This document shows positions 18,421 through 20,086 of a stretch of 20,086 bases of DNA, in pieces. Below the pieces are notes generated by a model that was not told the DNA's origin, did not search any database, and saw only the letters and a list, made by a program, of their open reading frames with translations. Both the position numbers and the translations under genes were made by a program. The stretch's first letter is position 1. Every line of letters starts with the position of its first letter. This DNA comes from Xylaria sp. FL1777 (lineage: Eukaryota > Ascomycota > Sordariomycetes > Xylariales > Xylariaceae), in assembly GCA_022578965.1 (NCBI GenBank), contig MU400937.1, positions 1 to 20,086 of the forward strand, written 5' to 3'.

Positions 18421-20086
18421 TTAAATATATTTTTATAAGATGTTTGTTTTATTTAAGCTTATATAGTATACTTAATAAAGCTTTAGTTAATATTTTTTTT
18501 TAATAAAGATATAGTAGTTTTATAAGCTATGTTTAAAAAGTTCTTTTTTTTTTCTTTTTTTAAATAGTTTATAAAATTTATAATATACTTTTAGTATTTT
18601 GTTTAAAATTTTTTTTGCGATTTTTTTAATTTTTTTGCTTTGTTTTTTATTTTTTTAATTAATAGTTTTTGCTTTTTATTAAATTAAAAAGTTGCTAGTT
18701 TTTAGCTATAATATTTTTAAAATAATGTTATAATTAAATATATTAACAATATTTAATATAATTTGTTTTTTGTATTTTTATATAAATATATTAAAAAGTT
18801 TAGTTTTTTTAAGTATATAATTATTATTATAGCTAAAAGTACTTTTATTAAATCTTTTAATTTTTTAAGATTTTTGCTTATATTTCTAAAGAATTTTATT
18901 TTGTTTTGCTACTTTAAGTAAAATTATGTTAACTTATACTTTTAAATTAATTAAAATATTATATTTTTTTTTTAATATATAAGTTTAACTTTAAATTAGT
19001 TTTATTAGTTATTGCATTAAACTTTACGTAAAGCTTTAGTTTTTTTAGCTACTTACTGCCTTTTTAATAAATATTTATTTTGTTTTTTAATTTTTTTTTA
19101 TAAAATGTTTAAATGCTTGTTTTATTTTACACTTTAAATATTATTGCGCTTTATTTAGTTTTTGCTTCTAGTTAAACTTTAAATTGTAGTTTTTAAGCTT
19201 TTTTACTTTTAGTAACTATTTTTTAATATAATTATATTTTAATTAACTAATAATATTTATAGCAGTTATTTTTATATTTTTTTAAAATAATGTTATAAAT
19301 ATAGTTAAAATTCTTTTTAAATGTTATAAATTTTTATAAATTTTTATAATAAACTATAGTTATAACTAATTATTTTAATTTATAAAAGTTTTATATTTTT
19401 GTTTTTATAATTTGTTTAAAAAACTAATTATTTTTTAATTTATTAAGTAAATATTAATAGCAATAATATATTATATAGTAATTTTATAATACTTTGTTAT
19501 ATTTTAGATTTTTTAAGCATAAAATATTATTATTGTTTTTTATTATAGTTTTATTATAGTAATAACTTTTAGCAATTAATTAAATTGCTAGCTTTAGTTT
19601 TTAAAATATATTAATTTTTGCGCTAACTATTAATGCTTTTTTATTTTGTTATATTTAAAGCAATTTAAGCTATAAAAATACTTTATTTATTTTTATTAGT
19701 TTTTTTTTTATAGTATTTTTTATAGCTTTTAATTTTATTTATTTTTGCTTTAAAGTTTTATAAGTTTTGTTTTTTTAAGTTTATTTAACAACTAAATATT
19801 TTAATAGTTTATAATTAGTTTAATAATTATACTATTTATAATTATAGTTTTATTTTTTTAAATATAACTTTTTTTTAAGCTACATTTTAAGCTTTAATAG
19901 TTTAAAGTTTTTATAATTTTATAAGTTTACTAACTACATTAATTTATTACTTTTTATTATTTACTACTTTTAGTTAAATTATTTTTTTAGATTATATATT
20001 AAATAACTTTAATTATTTATATAGCAAATATATTTTTTTGCAATTTGTTTTAATAACTATAAAGCTTTTAAATAATATTTATATGT
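18421..20086 (-). pseudogene. Expected Gypsy-2 protease/gag zone, unrecognised
   Basis: A gypsy element has its protease and gag upstream of RT, which on this strand means to the right of 18420. The + strand stays T-rich to the edge, consistent with a - strand coding region. I could not find a zinc knuckle, a protease Asp-x-Gly remnant or capsid motifs. If gag has the usual size, its beginning lies near or past the right end of the window. Confidence 0.4.

Larger units (their letters stand above)
15598..20086 (-). mobile_element. Gypsy-2: second RIP-degraded Ty3/gypsy element, right end cut by the window
   Basis: This is a - strand element distinct from Gypsy-1. RT, RNase H and integrase follow each other from right to left in the gypsy order, with RT and RNase H in one phase. 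Its RT carries the W-K-T-A-F-R-T-R-Y, M-P-F-G-L-T-N-A-P-A type of motifs (read here as KTAI and VMLLKL around stops). Gypsy-1 instead has the L-T-T-F-R-T-R-Y, P-F-G-L-T-N-G-P type, so the two belong to different lineages and are not halves of one element. Gag and protease should lie between 18420 and the right edge or beyond. LTRs were not found. Confidence 0.88.

Noticed and set aside
1..20086. Mitochondrial, plastid, apicomplexan or low-G+C bacterial DNA
   Set aside because: No organelle genes, tRNAs or rRNA are seen, bacterial ORFs are absent, and the readable proteins are fungal-type LTR retrotransposon polyproteins with transition-only decay.

Overview
The window is an A+T-rich block of transposon remains. 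By eye it is well over 80% A+T, and nothing looks like a host gene. Stop codons of the TAA/TAG type occur throughout every frame, yet long stretches still read as known retrotransposon proteins with almost no insertions or deletions. The damage is almost entirely C-to-T and G-to-A on both strands. This is what repeat-induced point mutation (RIP) leaves in AT-rich isochores of filamentous ascomycetes (Pezizomycotina), and the element families also fit such a fungus.

Layout from left to right. Positions 1-1080 hold no gene I can recognise. A Ty1/copia element on the + strand occupies 1358-8731. It has two 287-bp LTRs (1358-1644 and 8445-8731), a perfect 5-bp target duplication GTTTT (1353-1357 and 8732-8736), and in one + frame integrase, reverse transcriptase and RNase H, with a terminator at 7105-7107. 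It sits inside an older Ty3/gypsy chromovirus on the - strand (called Gypsy-1). Gypsy-1 reads from right to left as gag with a zinc knuckle (about 14475-12844), protease (12610-12338), RT and RNase H (about 11460-10261), integrase (about 10000-9120) and a chromodomain. The chromodomain is cut by the copia insertion (8811-8737 continues at 1352-1279). Removing the copia element plus one target copy restores its frame.

Positions 14480-15050 are non-coding but unusual: a local rise in G+C, an inverted repeat, a four-copy 26-bp tandem repeat and T tracts. Positions 15061-15597 carry a decayed + strand frame for a small cysteine-motif, Lys/Gln-rich coiled-coil protein of unproven origin. A second, different Ty3/gypsy element on the - strand (Gypsy-2) fills roughly 16100 to the right edge. 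Its integrase, RNase H and RT are recognisable up to about 18420, and the expected protease/gag part to 20086 is too decayed to name.

All three reverse transcriptases have both catalytic aspartates read as asparagine (GAY to AAY), and the Gypsy-1 protease Asp-Thr/Ser-Gly triad reads Asn-Ile-Lys. No element here can encode its own movement. I found no new biological system. The most informative points are the nested insertion with frame restoration, the transition-only LTR divergence, and the + strand cysteine-motif frame between the two gypsy elements.
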